Of a stretch of 14,318 nucleotides of DNA, positions 6,929-14,280 are shown piece after piece. A program made the position numbers and the translations under genes. The notes under the pieces were generated by a model. It was not told the origin of the DNA. It worked only from the letters and a program-made list of their open reading frames with translations, and did no database searches. Each line of letters begins with the position of its first letter. The stretch's first letter is position 1. Origin of the DNA: Caldilinea sp. (GTDB lineage Bacteria > Chloroflexota > Anaerolineae > Caldilineales > Caldilineaceae); assembly GCA_026389955.1 (NCBI GenBank), contig JAPLGY010000364.1:1-14318 (forward strand). The letters are read 5' to 3'.

Positions 6929-6958
6929 TTGACAACCTTTTTCAGCTTGCGGTATACT
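6929..6958 (+). promoter_or_regulatory. Strong sigma70-type promoter of the cox operon
   Basis: A perfect -35 TTGACA (6929-6934), an 18-base spacer and TATACT (6953-6958, 5 of 6 matches) form the best promoter in the window. Transcription would start near 6965, leaving a leader of about 188 nt before coxS at 7153. It makes coxS-coxL-coxM-coxD-coxE-xdhC-xdhC a unit that can be transcribed separately from coxG and the molybdopterin-binding gene. Confidence 0.75.
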
Positions 6959-7029
6959 TTGAAAGCTGCCTTACAAAAAATGTACCAAATGCTGCTTGTC
7001 TTCACGCAAAAGAATTGAACCCTTCCGCC

Positions 7030-7120
7030 GGCTGCAACGACCTTGTAGACGGTGGCTGCAGCCAGAATGGTTGTTTTGAAATTCTGCTGCAACGCTTCGT
7101 TTTCTGCCAAGGATCCTGGC
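7030..7120 (+). promoter_or_regulatory. Structured 5' leader with alternative hairpins upstream of coxS
   Basis: The segment TGCAGCC (7057-7063) can pair with GGCTGCA (7030-7036). The same bases, extended to TGCAGCCAGAAT (7057-7068), can instead pair with ATTCTGCTGCA (7081-7091) with one bulged base. The two helices exclude each other. GCTGCAACG occurs twice (7031-7039 and 7086-7094), which creates the choice. A third small stem GCCA/TGGC (7106-7109, 7117-7120) follows, then the ribosome-binding site AAAGGAG (7141-7147). No T-tract terminator is seen, so any control would more likely act on translation or stability. I do not recognise a known riboswitch class. Confidence 0.4.
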
Positions 7121-7152
7121 CCTGAATCGTTCTGTCTTACAAAGGAGATGAG

Positions 7153-7608
7153 ATGACCGCGATCAATGTAGTTGTCAATGGCAAAAGCTACACCCGTGAG
7201 GTCGAACCGCGCCTGCTGCTGGTCGATTTCATCCGGGACAATCTGAGTTTGACTGGCACCAACATTGCATGCGATACCAGCCAATGTGGCGCCTGTACCA
7301 TCCACCTGGATGGGCAGGCAGTCAAGTCATGCACCGTGTTGGCCGTGCAAGCCGACGGCAGCACCCTTACCACCATCGAAGGCCTGGCCAACGGCAAACT
7401 GCACCCCATGCAGCAGGCGTTCTGGGATCAGCATGGGTTGCAGTGTGGCTACTGCACCCCCGGGATGATCATGGCAGCTGCCAAGCTTGTGGAAAACAAC
7501 CCCGAGATCACCGAAGCAGAAATTCGACATGGGCTGGAAGGCAACCTTTGCCGTTGCACCGGGTATCAAAATATTGTCGCCGCAGTGGCTCAGGCGGCAA
7601 AAGCCTAG
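7153..7608 (+). CDS. coxS: Molybdenum hydroxylase small subunit, two [2Fe-2S] clusters
   Basis: A 151-residue iron-sulfur subunit that passes electrons from the molybdenum site of CoxL to the FAD of CoxM. The N-terminal plant-ferredoxin-like domain binds one cluster with C40, C45, C48 (CDTSQCGAC) and C60. The C-terminal four-helix domain binds the second with C98, C101 (CGYC), C133 and C135 (CRC). All eight ligands are present, and the length is normal for CoxS-type subunits. The start is fixed by AAAGGAG at 7141-7147, five bases before the ATG. It is the first gene of the operon, and coxL begins 42 bases after its stop. Specificity for CO cannot be inferred from this subunit. Confidence 0.95.
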   Translation: MTAINVVVNGKSYTREVEPRLLLVDFIRDNLSLTGTNIACDTSQCGACTIHLDGQAVKSCTVLAVQADGSTLTTIEGLANGKLHPMQQAFWDQHGLQCGYCTPGMIMAAAKLVENNPEITEAEIRHGLEGNLCRCTGYQNIVAAVAQAAKA

Positions 7609-7636
7609 GCGCCCCTCGTCGGGCAGTTGAATTTGC

Positions 7637-7643
7637 AAAGGAG
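7637..7643 (+). promoter_or_regulatory. Ribosome-binding site deciding the coxL start
   Basis: AAAGGAG lies 7 bases before ATG 7651. The longer in-frame reading from TTG 7627 would place this site inside the coding sequence and adds eight residues not typical of the family, so 7651 is preferred. Confidence 0.8.
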
Positions 7644-7650
7644 CAGATCG

Positions 7651-10011
7651 ATGACTCAAACTCTGGTGGGAACCAGTGTCAAACGCAAGGAAGATCCCCG
7701 ATTTATTCAGGGACGTGGCAAGTATGTCGCCAATCTTCAGCTGCCGGAGATGGCGTATATCGCTGTGAAACGCAGCCCCTACGCGCACGCCAGGATCGAG
7801 GCGATCGACACGCGTGCGGCAGAGGCAATGGCCGGTGTCCTCGCCGTCTTTACCGGGCAGGAGCTGATCGACAGCGGGGTCGGCAAGCTGCCCTGCGGCT
7901 GGGTTGTGCCCGGCTGCAAGGTGCCCACACGCTGGCCCGTCGTCCCGGTCGGCGACAAGGTACGCCATGTCGGCGACAGCGTCGCAGTCGTCGTCGCCAC
8001 CTCCCCCTATATCGCTGAAGATGCGGTCGAAGCGATCGAGGTCTCCTACACCCCGCTCGCTGCGGTCACCGACGCCAAACGCGCCATGCAGCCAGGCCAG
8101 CCCGTGCTGCACGACGATATCCCCAACAATCTTTCCTATACCTGGGCGCTGGGAGACCGTACCACGATCGAACAGGCCCTGAGCGCATCGGCCCACGTGA
8201 TCCAGCTGGACCTGACCAATCAACGGCTGATCCCCAATGCCATGGAACCGCGTGCGGCAGTGGCACAGTGGAACGCAGCGACCGAAGAGATGACCCTTTG
8301 GACCACCAGCCAGAACCCCCACCCCATCCGGCTGCTGCTCAGCGCCTTCACCCTGGGCATCCCCGAACATAAACTTCGGGTCATTTCCCCCGATGTCGGC
8401 GGCGGCTTCGGCAGCAAAATCTTCCACTACCCAGAAGAGATCATCACCCCGTGGGTCGCACGCAAGATCAACCGCCCGGTCAAATGGGTGGCCAGCCGCA
8501 GCGAGTCCTTTATCACCGACTCGCACGGCCGCGACCATGTGACCCATGCCGAGCTGGGGCTGGACGCAGAAGGACATATCACCGCCCTGCTGGTCGAGAC
8601 CTGGGCCGACCACGGGGCCTACCTCTCGACCTTTGCCCCGTTGATTCCTACGGCCTTCTACCACTGTCTGCTCTCCGGCCTTTACAAAATCCCGCTCATC
8701 TATGGGATCACCTACGCCACCCTGACCAATACCGTGCCTGTCGATGCCTACCGCGGCGCAGGCCGGCCAGAAGCGGCCTATGTGGTCGAAAGGCTGATCG
8801 ACCTCGCTGCACGCAAGCTCGACCTGGACCCGATCGCGTTCCGCCGCCGCAATTTTATCCAGCCGGAAGAGTTCCCCTACCAGACCCCGGTGGCGATGCT
8901 CTACGACAGCGGCGACTACAACCGCCTCTTCGACAAGGCACAGGAGCTCTCCAGCTACAGCGAGCTGGTGGCCGCGCGCGATGCCGCACGCGCAGAAGGC
9001 CGTCTGGTCGGCATCGGCGTCAGCGGCTGTATCGAAGCCTCTGGCCCTGCTCCCTCCAAGATCGCCGGAGCCCTCGGCTCTGCGGTCGGTTTCTGGGAGA
9101 GCAGCATCGTACGCGTCCACCCCTCTGGGAAAGTGAGCGTCCTGACCGGCTCCCACTCGCATGGACAAGGGCACGAGACTGCCTTTGCCCAGATCGTCGC
9201 CGACCAGTTGGGCGTTCCAATGGAAGATATCGAGGTCATCCACGGCGACACCGCCGCAATTCCGTTCGGGATGGGCACCTACGGCAGCCGCAGCATGGCA
9301 GTCGGCGGTTCTGCGATTGTCAAAAGCGCAGAAAAAGTCCGCAAAAAAATGCTCAAGATTGCCGCCCATCAGCTGGAAGCAGCCGAGGAAGACCTGGCTT
9401 ACGACTTCAACAGCGGCGGGGTCTATGTCAAAGGCTCCCCCAGCCAGAAAAAATCTTTCTTTGACCTTTCCCTGGGCGCCTACACCGCCCACAACCTGCC
9501 CGACGGGTTGGAACCCGGGTTGGAAGAACAGGCCTTCTACGACCCAGCCAATTTCACCTTCCCCAACAGCGCCCACATCTGCCAGGTGGAAATCGACCGG
9601 GCCACCGGCGAAGTCTCTGTGCAAAAGTACTATGCAGTCGACGATGTCGGCAATGTCATCAACCCCATGCTGGTCGACGGACAGATTGTCGGCGGCATCG
9701 CCCAGGGGATCGGGCAGGCGCTCTGGGAATACGGCGCCTACGACGAGACTGGGCAGCTCCTCAGCGGCACCTTTATGGACTACGCCATGCCGCGCGCCGA
9801 CGTCATGCCCGCCATCCACACCGCACGCACCGTCACCCCTTCCCCCCATAACCCCCTCGGCGTCAAAGGGGCGGGCGAAATGGGGACGATCGCGGCGACC
9901 GTGGCGGTCGCACATGCCGTGATGGACGCGCTGGCACCCCTCGGCATCCGCCATCTCGATATGCCGTTGACGGCGGAGAAGGTGTGGTCGGCCATCCAAG
10001 AGGCTGCATAA
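7651..10011 (+). CDS. coxL: Form II (AYRGAGR) aerobic CO dehydrogenase-like molybdenum subunit
   Basis: A 786-residue xanthine-oxidase-family catalytic subunit that binds the molybdopterin cytosine dinucleotide cofactor and hydroxylates or oxidises a small substrate. It opens with the family start VGTSVKRKEDPRFIQGRGKY (6-25). The cofactor-contact motifs are GGGFGSK (250-256), SHSHGQGHET (501-510) and GVKGAGEMG (737-745), the last with Glu743 at the position of the catalytic base. The active-site loop is AYRGAGR (366-372), the form II signature. True form I CO dehydrogenases carry AYxCSFR, whose cysteine holds the copper of the Mo-Cu site. That cysteine is absent here, so the substrate is open: CO, purine, aldehyde or N-heterocycle. 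The start at ATG 7651 is set by AAAGGAG (7637-7643). The gene is intact and forms a complex with coxS and coxM. Confidence 0.93.
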   Translation: MTQTLVGTSVKRKEDPRFIQGRGKYVANLQLPEMAYIAVKRSPYAHARIEAIDTRAAEAMAGVLAVFTGQELIDSGVGKLPCGWVVPGCKVPTRWPVVPVGDKVRHVGDSVAVVVATSPYIAEDAVEAIEVSYTPLAAVTDAKRAMQPGQPVLHDDIPNNLSYTWALGDRTTIEQALSASAHVIQLDLTNQRLIPNAMEPRAAVAQWNAATEEMTLWTTSQNPHPIRLLLSAFTLGIPEHKLRVISPDVGGGFGSKIFHYPEEIITPWVARKINRPVKWVASRSESFITDSHGRDHVTHAELGLDAEGHITALLVETWADHGAYLSTFAPLIPTAFYHCLLSGLYKIPLIYGITYATLTNTVPVDAYRGAGRPEAAYVVERLIDLAARKLDLDPIAFRRRNFIQPEEFPYQTPVAMLYDSGDYNRLFDKAQELSSYSELVAARDAARAEGRLVGIGVSGCIEASGPAPSKIAGALGSAVGFWESSIVRVHPSGKVSVLTGSHSHGQGHETAFAQIVADQLGVPMEDIEVIHGDTAAIPFGMGTYGSRSMAVGGSAIVKSAEKVRKKMLKIAAHQLEAAEEDLAYDFNSGGVYVKGSPSQKKSFFDLSLGAYTAHNLPDGLEPGLEEQAFYDPANFTFPNSAHICQVEIDRATGEVSVQKYYAVDDVGNVINPMLVDGQIVGGIAQGIGQALWEYGAYDETGQLLSGTFMDYAMPRADVMPAIHTARTVTPSPHNPLGVKGAGEMGTIAATVAVAHAVMDALAPLGIRHLDMPLTAEKVWSAIQEAA

Positions 10012-10024
10012 GTCGCAATCGGGC

Positions 10025-10060
10025 CAGACGATGCGGAGCAGCGCTGCTCCGCATCGTCTG
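10025..10060. repeat. Perfect 36-bp palindrome between coxL and coxM
   Basis: The left half CAGACGATGCGGAGCAGC (10025-10042) is the exact reverse complement of 10043-10060, with no loop and no mismatch. In RNA it would fold to a 16-bp stem with a 4-base loop. It begins 13 bases after the coxL stop and ends 39 bases before coxM. No T-tract follows, so simple intrinsic termination is unlikely. A processing or stability element, a protein-binding site or a dispersed palindrome are the options. GGAG at 10090-10093 then serves coxM. Confidence 0.9.
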
Positions 10061-10099
10061 TGAACTCGCCCAGCCAGAAATTTCAATCAGGAGACCCAC

Positions 10100-10954
10100 A
10101 TGTATCCGTCAAAATTCGACTATATGCGCGCACAGTCGGTAGAAGAAGCAGTTGAGCGGACAAGCCGCCACAGCAATGCCAAACTCCTGGCTGGAGGCCA
10201 CAGCCTGATCCCAGCGCTCAAGCTGCGTCTGGCCCAACCCGACCTGCTGGTCGACCTGGGCCGGATCGCCGCTCTGAAAGGCATCAGCCGCCACAACGGC
10301 ACGGTCTCGGTCGGCGCGCTGACCACACACGCGGCCTGTGCTGCCTCAGACGACCTGCCCAAAGTCTGGAGCGAAGCTGCCGGTCTGATCGGAGACCCCC
10401 AGGTGCGCAACCGGGGCACAGTCGGGGGAAATATCGCCCACGCAGACCCCGCCTCCGATCTGCCGACGGTGCTGATCGCATTGGGTGCCCACATCCATAT
10501 ACAGGGCACAGCGGGCCCGCGCGTCATCCCAGCCGACGATTTTTTTGTCGATCTCTTCACCACCAGCCTGCAAGAGGGTGAGATCATCACCCAGGTCGAG
10601 GTGCCCGTCGAGTCCAACCAGGGCTCCGCCTACACCAAGGTCTTCAACCCAGCCTCGCGCTACGCCATCCTCGGGGTGGCTGCCCAGGTAGCCGTCGCAG
10701 GGGGGGTCTGCCAACAAGTCCGGGTGGCTGCGGGTGGCAGCACCCCCAAAGCCATTCGCGCCCACCACGTCGAAGCCGCACTGCAGGGCCAGCCGCTCAA
10801 CGACGCAACGTTCCAGAGCGCAGCCGCCGCAATCACAGATGACCTCGGCGAAGAGGTGATCGGCGATATGTATGCCAGTGCAGCCTATCGCCGATCGATC
10901 GCCGCACAGATCGCCGCACGTGCGCTCTCCGCTGCGGCCGCACGCGCCCGCTAG
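10100..10954 (+). CDS. coxM: Molybdenum hydroxylase FAD subunit
   Basis: A 284-residue FAD-binding subunit of the CoxM/XdhB type. It takes electrons from the CoxS clusters and passes them to an external acceptor, a quinone or oxygen depending on the system. The two FAD pyrophosphate-binding motifs are clear: AGGHSLIP (31-38), and TVGGNIAHADPASD (107-120) preceded by IGDPQVRNRG. The C-terminal CO_deh_flav_C domain begins near AYTKVFNPASRYAI (about residue 177) and ends with the typical YRRSIAAQIAARAL. The length is normal. GGAG (10090-10093) lies 6 bases before ATG 10100. The S-L-M order of the three structural genes is the one usual for form II clusters, whereas form I clusters are typically M-S-L. 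Strong hairpins lie on both sides of this gene. Confidence 0.94.
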   Translation: MYPSKFDYMRAQSVEEAVERTSRHSNAKLLAGGHSLIPALKLRLAQPDLLVDLGRIAALKGISRHNGTVSVGALTTHAACAASDDLPKVWSEAAGLIGDPQVRNRGTVGGNIAHADPASDLPTVLIALGAHIHIQGTAGPRVIPADDFFVDLFTTSLQEGEIITQVEVPVESNQGSAYTKVFNPASRYAILGVAAQVAVAGGVCQQVRVAAGGSTPKAIRAHHVEAALQGQPLNDATFQSAAAAITDDLGEEVIGDMYASAAYRRSIAAQIAARALSAAAARAR

Positions 10955-10968
10955 CGCGCTGACGGCCA

Positions 10969-11018
10969 GGATGGGGCAGCTGCCGGGTAGTGGAAAAAAC
11001 CCGGCAGCGGCCCCATCC
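10969..11018 (+). terminator. Large hairpin after coxM (20-bp stem), possible partial terminator or processing site
   Basis: The arm GGATGGGGCAGCTGCCGGGT (10969-10988) pairs with 10999-11018 over 20 positions with a single A-G mismatch, around a 10-base A-rich loop (10989-10998). A second small hairpin, CTTGCG-GGTG-CGCAAG (11020-11035), follows at once. No T-run follows the stem directly; the nearest, six Ts, is at 11060-11065. It lies 14 bases after the coxM stop. It could reduce transcription into coxD or protect the structural-gene mRNA, so that the maturation genes are made in smaller amounts. Confidence 0.6.
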
Positions 11019-11121
11019 ACTTGCGGGTGCGCAAGAGCTCCGTTTGGCCTGCTCGTCTATTTTTTAACCTGCGTGTGTGCCCCACCTTCGCGTCACCGCC
11101 CGCACCACGCTCATCCTCCTC

Positions 11122-11126
11122 AGGAG
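11122..11126 (+). promoter_or_regulatory. Ribosome-binding site supporting a TTG start for coxD
   Basis: AGGAG lies 7 bases before TTG 11134. The alternative in-frame start GTG 11077 has no such site, and the added 19 residues are not family-like. Confidence 0.65.
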
Positions 11127-11133
11127 CCGTTCT

Positions 11134-12042
11134 TTGCCGAGCCTGCCCACACTCCATTCGATCGACGAACTTCACAACGCTCTGGTCGAACAGAACTACA
11201 TCAGCGACCGCAGTCTGACCACCGCGATCTACCTGGCCCTCCAACTCAAACGCCCGCTTTTTCTCGAAGGAGAAGCCGGGGTCGGCAAAACAGAGGTCGC
11301 CAAAGTGCTGACCCAATGGCTTGACACAGCGCTGATCCGTCTGCAGTGTTATGAAGGGCTGGACGTCAACACGGCTGTCTACGAGTGGAATTACACCGAA
11401 CAGCTGCTGCAGATCCGGCTGATGGAGGCGGCCGGCCATGTCCAGGTCGAAAGTGCCCGACACGAACTGTTCAGCCCCCATTTTTTGCTCAAACGCCCCC
11501 TGCTGCAGGCCATCGACTACACCGGCGACAGACCCCCCGTGCTGCTGATCGACGAGCTCGACCGTGCAGACGAAGAGTTTGAAGCCTACCTGCTGGAGGT
11601 GCTCTCCGATTTTCAAATCACCGTCCCAGAACTGGGCACCCTGCGCGCGCCAGCCCCGCCGGTCGTGATCATCACCTCGAACCGGACACGCGAAATCCAC
11701 GACGCCCTCAAACGCCGCTGTCTCTACCACTGGATCGACTACCCCTCCTTTGAAAAGGAGTACGGCATTGTGCTGGCCAAGGTGCCCGGAGCCCCAGCCC
11801 AGCTGGCGCGCCAGGTCGTTGCTTTTGTCCAGGAACTGCGCCGCGAAGAGCTCTACAAGGTGCCAGGCGTCGCCGAAACCCTGGACTGGATCAAGGCGCT
11901 GGTCGCACTTGACCAGCATGCGCTCACCGAAACCCTGGTCTACGATACACTGGGCGCACTGCTCAAATACCGCGAAGATATCCAGCTGGCACAGCGTGCA
12001 GCCGTGAAACCAATTCTGCAGCGACTGCCCACGTTGGTCTGA
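11134..12042 (+). CDS. coxD: MoxR-type AAA+ ATPase, CoxD-like maturation factor
   Basis: A 302-residue AAA+ ATPase of the MoxR family. In Oligotropha, CoxD takes part in building the metal active site of CO dehydrogenase, acting as an ATP-driven remodeller, often with a VWA partner such as CoxE. Motifs in order: HSIDELHNALVEQNYISD at the N-terminus, Walker A GEAGVGKT (46-53), Walker B VLLIDELDRAD (136-146), sensor 1 VIITSNRTREIHDALKRRC (178-196) with the arginine-finger region, and a C-terminal lid. The length matches the family. The TTG start is chosen from AGGAG at 11122-11126 and from homology at residue 8 onward. coxE starts 9 bases after the stop. Presence next to a form II CoxL suggests the factor serves Mo hydroxylases in general, since this CoxL lacks the copper-binding cysteine. 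Confidence 0.9.
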   Translation: MPSLPTLHSIDELHNALVEQNYISDRSLTTAIYLALQLKRPLFLEGEAGVGKTEVAKVLTQWLDTALIRLQCYEGLDVNTAVYEWNYTEQLLQIRLMEAAGHVQVESARHELFSPHFLLKRPLLQAIDYTGDRPPVLLIDELDRADEEFEAYLLEVLSDFQITVPELGTLRAPAPPVVIITSNRTREIHDALKRRCLYHWIDYPSFEKEYGIVLAKVPGAPAQLARQVVAFVQELRREELYKVPGVAETLDWIKALVALDQHALTETLVYDTLGALLKYREDIQLAQRAAVKPILQRLPTLV

Positions 12043-12051
12043 AACCCCGCT

Positions 12052-13176
12052 ATGCACCGCTCCGGAAACCTGCTCTCCAATTGTGTGCTCTTTGGACGCC
12101 TGCTGCGCAGTTTGGGCATGGACATCTCCCCAACCCAGATGGTAGATGTCGTCGACAGCCTGAACCATGTCCACATCGGCAACCGGCAAGATTTCAAAAA
12201 TATGCTGGCAGCGCTGTTGGTGAGACGGCGCGAACAACAAAAACGCTTCGAAGATGCCTTTGACAGCTTCTGGCAGGCCCGCTGGGAAAGCGTCCCCCTC
12301 AAAGCCGACAGCTCCCCCCGATCGCCGCAGCTCGAATGGCTGCAGCCAGCCCACTCCGACGGCCAGGAGAGCGCCGAAACACCCACCAGCGCCGAGACAG
12401 AGATCCTTCAAACCTACAGCGACGTCGAAGTGCTGCGCCAAAAACACTTTGCACAGCTGAACGAAGCCGAGCTGCAGGCCCTCCGTCAGCAGATGCGCTC
12501 GATCGTCTGGCAGTTGGCGCCACGACGCACCCGCCGCACCGAACGGGCGACACGGGGCACTCTGCTGGACATGCGGCGCACCCTGCGCCAGAACCTGCGC
12601 AACAGCGGCGATATCTTCCACCTGGCCCGCCGCCAGCGTCGCTACAAACGACGCCCCGTCGTGGTTCTCTGCGATATCAGCGGCTCGATGGAACGCTATT
12701 CGCGCATTCTGCTCCAGTTTCTTTACACCGTTGCCTGGCAGCTGGAACGGGTAGAAGTCTTTGTCTTCAGCACACGGTTGACGCGCATCACCCGCCAGCT
12801 GCACAACCGCAGCATCGAGGTGGCGCTGGCAGACGCAGGCCGGGCCGTGCATGACTGGGCGGGCGGCACCCGGATCGGGGACGCGATCAAACAGTTCAAC
12901 TACCACTGGGCAAGACGGGTGTTGAACCAGGGTGCCGTCGTGCTGATCGTCAGCGACGGCTGGGATCGCGGCGAAATCGACCTGCTGGCCTGCGAAATGG
13001 CACGGCTGCAACGCAGCACCTCCCAGGTCATCTGGCTCAACCCACTCCTGGGCGACGTCGATTACCAACCCCTGGTGCGCGGCATGCAGGCTGCCCTCCC
13101 CTACATCGACCGTTTTCTGCCCGTCCACAACCTGGCCAGCCTGGAACAGCTGGCCAGCGTACTGAAGAAACTCTGA
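12052..13176 (+). CDS. coxE: VWA-domain protein, CoxE-like
   Basis: A 374-residue von Willebrand factor A protein that pairs with MoxR-type ATPases in enzyme maturation. The N-terminal part (LLSNCVLFGRLLRSLGMDISPTQMVDVVDSL, in two pieces of family consensus, residues 7-37) and a variable charged middle (about 80-170) precede the VWA domain from about residue 202. The metal-ion-dependent adhesion site is complete: DISGSM (208-213), Thr273 (GGTRIGDAI) and Asp302 (VSDGWDRGE). The domain ends near the C-terminus (SLEQLASVLKKL). No signal peptide or membrane helix is seen, so it is cytosolic. It starts 9 bases after the coxD stop with no evident ribosome-binding site, which points to translational coupling. 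This is the usual coxD-coxE order. The specific molecular role is not established beyond the family. Confidence 0.9.
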   Translation: MHRSGNLLSNCVLFGRLLRSLGMDISPTQMVDVVDSLNHVHIGNRQDFKNMLAALLVRRREQQKRFEDAFDSFWQARWESVPLKADSSPRSPQLEWLQPAHSDGQESAETPTSAETEILQTYSDVEVLRQKHFAQLNEAELQALRQQMRSIVWQLAPRRTRRTERATRGTLLDMRRTLRQNLRNSGDIFHLARRQRRYKRRPVVVLCDISGSMERYSRILLQFLYTVAWQLERVEVFVFSTRLTRITRQLHNRSIEVALADAGRAVHDWAGGTRIGDAIKQFNYHWARRVLNQGAVVLIVSDGWDRGEIDLLACEMARLQRSTSQVIWLNPLLGDVDYQPLVRGMQAALPYIDRFLPVHNLASLEQLASVLKKL

Positions 13177-13178
13177 AC

Positions 13179-13193
13179 GCAGGCCATTCCTGC
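13179..13193 (+). other. Small intercistronic hairpin before the first XdhC-like gene
   Basis: GCAGG (13179-13183) pairs with CCTGC (13189-13193) around a 5-base loop, directly after the coxE stop and just before the ribosome-binding site GAAAGG (13195-13200) of the next gene. It may only place that site in an open position; regulation is not implied. Confidence 0.3.
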
Positions 13194-13207
13194 TGAAAGG
13201 CAAACAG

Positions 13208-13531
13208 ATGCGCGAACTTCTACCGACATTGGAACGCTGGCGCGCCGAACAAAAACCGATCGTGCTGGCGACGGTGGTCAAACTGTCCGGGTCAGCACCG
13301 CTGCCCCTGGGAGCCAAAATGGCGGTCTCCGCAGCCGGAGAGATGGCAGGCTCGGTAAGCGGCGGCTGCGTCGAGGGCGCAGTCGTCCAAGAGGCGCTGG
13401 CCCTGCTCCAACAGGGAGGGTCCAAACTGTTGACCTATGGGATCACCGACGAGCTGGCCACAAGTGTCGGGCTGGCCTGTGGCGGCACCATCGAAGTCTG
13501 GCTCGAACTCTGGGAGGAAGCCCTTCGATGA
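13208..13531 (+). CDS. XdhC/CoxI N-terminal-domain protein (stand-alone)
   Basis: A 107-residue protein made up of the XdhC/CoxI N-terminal domain alone. The motifs are VLATVVKLSGSAPLPLGAKMAV (19-40), the glycine-rich GSVSGGCVEGAVV (48-60) with Cys54, and GLACGGTIEVWLE (88-100) with Cys91. XdhC-family proteins bind the molybdenum cofactor and help to sulfurate and insert it into xanthine-dehydrogenase-type enzymes. GAAAGG (13195-13200) precedes ATG 13208 by 7 bases. The stop overlaps the ATG of the next gene (ATGA, 13528-13531). The next gene supplies the Rossmann domain, so this pair corresponds to a family in which the two domains are often on one chain. The two products probably act together. 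Confidence 0.88.
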   Translation: MRELLPTLERWRAEQKPIVLATVVKLSGSAPLPLGAKMAVSAAGEMAGSVSGGCVEGAVVQEALALLQQGGSKLLTYGITDELATSVGLACGGTIEVWLELWEEALR

Positions 13532-14280
13532 CCCTGCACAGACAATTCGAAGACGCAATCCGGCAGGGTCGGCTGGTCGCCCTGGCTACGGTGCTGACCG
13601 GTCCGCAGACGGGCCATCAGCTGCTGCTCTGGCCCGACGGGAGAACTGCTGGCAGCCTGGGAGATCCTCTCCTGGAAACCGCCGTACAAGCTCGAACAGA
13701 GGAGTTTTTTGCAGGACGCAAACCGGTGCGACTGACCCAGACACACCCCACCGGCCCGGTCGAACTCTTCGTAGATGTCCAGACACCGCCGCTTCGGCTC
13801 TTCATCGTCGGAGCCGTGCACACCGCAGCCGCACTGGTCACCTATGCCAAAGTTCTGGGGTTCCAGACCATCGTCGTCGACGCACGCGCCGCTTTTGCCA
13901 CCCCAGAACGCTTTGGCCATGCAGACCAGCTGATAGTACGCTGGCCGGCAGAGGTGCTGGCAGAACAAGGGCTCGACGAGAGCAGCTGCGTCGTCACCCT
14001 CACCCACGACGAAAAATTTGACAACCCCGCCCTGGCTGCAGCCCTGCGCAGCCCAGCCCTCTACATCGGGGCCCTGGGCTCGCAAAAAACCCATGCCAAA
14101 CGGCGCGCAGCATTGGCGGCCGACGGTCTGACCGACACCGACCTCCAACGCATTCACGCTCCGATCGGGCTGCGGATCGGCGCACGCCGCCCAGAAGAAA
14201 TCGCCCTGTCGATCATGGCCGAGATCGTCGCTGTAGTCAACCGAACCGAGAAAACCGGAAACAGCCTGGCCGGCCGCTGA
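13528..14280 (+). CDS. XdhC/CoxI family protein with C-terminal Rossmann domain
   Basis: A 250-residue XdhC-family protein for molybdenum cofactor maturation of the enzyme encoded upstream. The N-terminal 80 residues resemble a degenerate XdhC N domain (FEDAIRQGRLVALATVLTG). They lack the GSxSGGCxE glycine/cysteine loop present in the preceding gene. The C-terminal XdhC_C domain is complete: LRLFIVGAVHTAAALV (89-104) with the nucleotide-binding loop, the second strand TIVVDAR (114-120), then CVVTLTHDEKFDNPALAAAL (154-173) and LYIGALGSQKTHAKR (178-192). It ends with APIGLRIGARRPEEIALSIMAEIVAVVN. The ATG overlaps the stop of the preceding gene (ATGA), so the two are translationally coupled. It is the last gene seen; the 38 bases after it show no start or terminator. 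Confidence 0.9.
   Translation: MTLHRQFEDAIRQGRLVALATVLTGPQTGHQLLLWPDGRTAGSLGDPLLETAVQARTEEFFAGRKPVRLTQTHPTGPVELFVDVQTPPLRLFIVGAVHTAAALVTYAKVLGFQTIVVDARAAFATPERFGHADQLIVRWPAEVLAEQGLDESSCVVTLTHDEKFDNPALAAALRSPALYIGALGSQKTHAKRRAALAADGLTDTDLQRIHAPIGLRIGARRPEEIALSIMAEIVAVVNRTEKTGNSLAGR

Noticed and set aside
6980..7018. Twelve-codon leader peptide upstream of coxS
   Set aside because: There is no ribosome-binding site and no codon bias suggesting attenuation. It is mentioned only as part of the leader observation.
7651..10011. Bona fide (form I) CO dehydrogenase
   Set aside because: The active-site loop is AYRGAGR, not AYxCSFR, and the gene order is S-L-M.
10025..10060. Intrinsic terminator
   Set aside because: The stem is strong but it is not followed by a run of T, and coxM follows with no promoter seen between.
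7327..10086. A 919-codon open frame on the minus strand opposite coxS/coxL
   Set aside because: It is an antisense shadow. Its composition is His/Gly/Asp/Val-rich, without domains, and the plus strand has clear coxS and coxL with all motifs. It is long because the codons that would give antisense stops are rare in these high-GC genes.
10951..13425. An 824-codon open frame on the minus strand opposite coxD and coxE
   Set aside because: It is the shadow of coxD/coxE and also covers the hairpin after coxM. It has no recognisable fold, while the plus strand has Walker and MIDAS motifs.
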